A program made the position numbers and the translations under genes. The notes below the pieces were generated by a model. That model was not told the DNA's origin. It was given only the letters and a program-made list of their open reading frames with translations, and did not search any database. Positions 61,175 through 64,000 of a stretch of DNA of 64,000 nucleotides are shown in pieces. Position 1 is the first letter of the stretch, and each line of letters begins with the position of its first letter. This stretch comes from Trochalopteron elliotii (taxonomy: Eukaryota; Chordata; Aves; Passeriformes; Leiothrichidae). The stretch is from assembly GCA_024734555.1 (NCBI GenBank), contig JANPWX010019815.1:1814359-1878358 (forward strand), written 5' to 3'.

Positions 61175-63365
61175 ATCTATCCAAGTAAGGCAATGAACTA
61201 AGGAATTAAAATGCATAAACTAATAGTGAAATACTGCTAATTATGAATAAACCAAGGTGTCAAAGACCAGGTGTTTTCCTACACTGTTTCTGTTGTAGAT
61301 GTTTAGTCATTATTGTAAAAAATTGTGTAATGTATGCAGACAGTTAATTGGTTTGATTGATGAAGTATTTAAACAGAATTCGTGGTATTACTTATGGAAG
61401 TTATGGATACCATTTTTTATACATTATTTCAGTGTTATCTGATAGTGCTGGAATATAAATCTACACTTAACTGGCTATGCAAGCATTTATTGAATTTTTC
61501 CTTGAATAATTAAATTATTCAAAAGCTTCTTTAAAGGGTGAACCCATCAGTTTTCTGAAATGTATTTGCAGTGGAATGATAACTTCTTGAGATTAAAATA
61601 AAATAGAAAAATGTAGCTGGTAAATAATAGTGAGGAAAATAAACTGCTTGCCTATGCCTCAAAAGAAATAAAATTTTAGATGCGTAATTATGGCTTGTGT
61701 TGAAATATATAGGGAGTTATGAGATTTTTTATTCCAAGCAGTCTCATTTTCTCTTGACTTCTTGACATTTTAAACAGTTTTTCTCATTTCAGTGCTTGAG
61801 GTAATTTTTATTAGTAATATGATTTACTGTTAGGAGTTACAGTTATATCAGACATGAAAAGACTTCTTTTTCTGCCTTTACTGAGAGGAAAATATCTCTA
61901 GAAATATCAGAGAAGTGACAGTGAAGGCAAGGGTAGAATTCTGTTGTTTCTGCTCGGCAGATCTGTTCAGGTAAGACATCTGAACAAACTCTGTATTGAG
62001 AAACTCACCAAACTCCTTCCTTTTTTTGCATCCAGTCTGCAGGGGAGGGCAAACTTCAGTCTCCTGGCATTTTTGCCTGGGATCGCTGCTGCTCTGGGTG
62101 GGGGTCCTAGGGCACTTGTGGGCCGATCTTCTGTTTAGTTTTTAGAAAATTTGCTATTTTCATTAACCTAGTGCTTTTTTATTTTGGTCCCCTGTAGTTA
62201 AATCCCCCTATTCTGGCTATGTGAACATTCCTGATATGGCTTAATTTCCCAGTAGGAGGAGGTGGATGTAGGTAAGACTTATGTTGCAGTTGTGGTAACG
62301 ACGCACCATCAGTATTCACTTGCTGGCATAAATACAGTTTCTGGCAAAGCAAGCCCTCTATGCAGCAGGACCCTGCCTTGTCTTTACTGTTCAGAAATAT
62401 TTTGTTAGCAAAGAAGAGATCTGCTGGTGCACTGCATTCTTCTATATGTGACAAGATATATTTCCTGATCATGAAGTTCCTTCCAGTTTATCTGACCTTT
62501 CCAAATTCTGCATGGTCGTGTAAGTTAATTGATCCTCAGCACTCCCCAGAATAGGCTGGGATCCCATCTGTTTCTTCCTGTCATGTTTTCTATTTTGACT
62601 TTGTGAAATTACTCTTTCTTACTAACTTCTATTCTCCACCTTAATGGGCTTTTCAGACAACATAAGCAAACTGCTGTTTCTCTTCAGACAGTACTTTAAC
62701 AGCTCTGCTTTGTCCAAGAAATAAGCATTGAGTATTCTTGTTTGCCATTTATCTGGTAGGTGTGCATCCAGTCTTGTTAACTAAAAAGTAATACTATATT
62801 CTCCACAAGATACTACAGTGCACTCTCTATGGCATTACCTGTGTGATACTAATCAGCCAGCTTTTTAAATTGCATGGAAGTTCAGCTAAAGAAATTGCTG
62901 TTGGTGTAATTTTGTTTAACTGGATGCGTACAATACAGTTGTTGAGACCATATGTTTCATCTTCAAGTATGTTGTACTCATCTTCTAGGCCTGCCAGTAT
63001 GTAATTTTGGGCATATATAGAACATATGGGGGGGGAAAAAGATACATTAATAAATTGAAGGGTGTCAAATAAACACAGAAGAATTATTATTTTTTTACTG
63101 TGTCTAAGTACTCTCCACAAATCCACAGAAGAGTAAGACAGTCCCAAGAAAAGACTTAAAGTTAAGTTAAAAACTTAACTATAAAATAATGGGGAAAAAG
63201 GATAAATGAACAGAGAAAGCAGCATCTCTTTAAAGCTGAGTTACTCAAAATAATTTTAAATCACGCTATATATTTGCCTCTGCACACGTGCTGTATAATA
63301 TAGATAATGCTATACAAATTTAAAAGTATGCTGAATTGTCAGTGTTTCCAGTCTCCCAAAGTTAT

Positions 63366-63399
63366 ATTTTTGTGAAAAATTTTTGTGAAAAATTTTTGG
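63366..63399 (+). repeat. 13-bp tandem repeat, 2.5 copies
   Basis: The unit ATTTTTGTGAAAA repeats starting at 63366 and 63379, with a partial third copy from 63392. Confidence 0.85.
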
Positions 63400-63529
63400 A
63401 GGAGGTCAGCTGCAGAGTCCCTAATAGTGATTCTACAGTAAACATTGCTACCGCTCTGTTCCTCATCAAACTATGGTTTGTAATATAAGCTTACTAATTA
63501 ATATGGAATTATAAAGCTGTGAAGTAATA

Positions 63530-63660
63530 TAAGTTTAACAGGACACAGAGATCATCTGGTCCAGTCCCTTGGTCTTCTAGCAGGATCTGTTTCAAGACTG
63601 GAAATCAAAGTTCCATCAGGTTGCACTGGATTAACCATACTTAATAAGTTCCAAAACCTC
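63530..63660 (-). mobile_element. Possible degraded CR1 3' end
   Basis: Plus-strand text GGACACAGAGATCATCTGGT, CCAGTCCCTTGG and CCAAAACCTCATG resembles the antisense CR1 3' end (GGACCTTAGAGATCATCTAG type, then a cysteine-poor filler and an ACCTC segment). The terminal ATTCTATG-type motif is not visible and the match is short. Low to moderate confidence. Confidence 0.42.
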
Positions 63661-64000
63661 ATGTTTTTGCAAACAGAAGTGTCAGGGAGTGACAGACAGA
63701 TGTGATAGAATGCCTGTCACTGTGCAAAAGTAGTTTATATTAAGTAGCTCTTTATAAATATTTGAGACATAGGCTTAAAGGGAGAACTTTTTTGGTACAT
63801 GGCTTGAATAGATAAATCCTCTAGTTACCTTAAAGATGATTCTGTTATTTCTTTTGATATTTATTGAAAGTGAAATTCTGTTTCCAAATAACTGTGGACT
63901 TTTGGAAGGATAGGGCTGTTTGGTTTTGCTGTCTTGTATCAAAATGGATTTTATGGAAACTTAGGTAAAACGGAGGGTAAAAAGCAGTAAAAAAAGTTTG

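Larger units (their letters stand above)
60336..63529. other. Unique AT-rich DNA, no gene supported
   Basis: No gene or recognisable transposon. It includes an AT palindrome at 61129-61174, a consensus-like CAG|GTAAGA at 61970 without a supported exon, and several short open frames lacking any recognisable protein. Confidence 0.5.

Overview
The window is AT-rich vertebrate nuclear DNA, almost certainly from a bird and probably a songbird. Several CR1 retrotransposon pieces end in the avian-type 3' motif related to ATTCTATGATTCTRTG. Two long terminal repeats (LTRs) resemble a class I know from bird genomes; that family match is from memory and was not searched. There are no bacterial-style operons, phage genes, tRNA or rRNA genes, or CRISPR arrays.

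No protein-coding gene could be supported on either strand. Open frames are mostly 60-100 codons, lie in all six frames, and fit chance in AT-rich DNA. The longer ones sit in GC-rich or transposon-derived DNA. The window therefore reads as intergenic DNA or the inside of a very large intron. A few splice-like segments are listed as weak candidates only.

Layout. Positions 1-21.2 kb are unique-looking AT-rich DNA with three T/G-rich low-complexity tracts (about 8.9, 9.3 and 14.4 kb). A CR1 3' end lies at 21.24-21.62 kb (+). After more unique DNA comes an isolated GC-rich patch at 27.1-27.6 kb, which holds the longest open frame (178 codons, -) but nothing recognisable. Two old CR1-like fragments (-) lie at 34.0-34.9 kb. 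A diverged solo LTR (-) lies at 36.41-36.89 kb and a longer relative (-) at 50.07-51.09 kb. The second half is richer in transposons: a well-preserved unrelated solo LTR (-) at 54.13-54.58 kb, a CR1 3' end (+) at 55.56-55.82 kb, then a head-to-head-type pair of CR1 copies at 58.69-59.66 kb (+) and 59.88-60.34 kb (-). A weak CR1 remnant (-) is near 63.5 kb.

There is no gene system to describe. What the sequence records is retrotransposon history: non-LTR CR1 copies that are 5'-truncated and decayed, and endogenous-retrovirus LTRs reduced to solo copies. I found no evidence of an undescribed biological system. The most checkable observations are the LTR boundary structures, the tandem units inside the 1-kb LTR, the inverted CR1 pair and the GC-rich patch.
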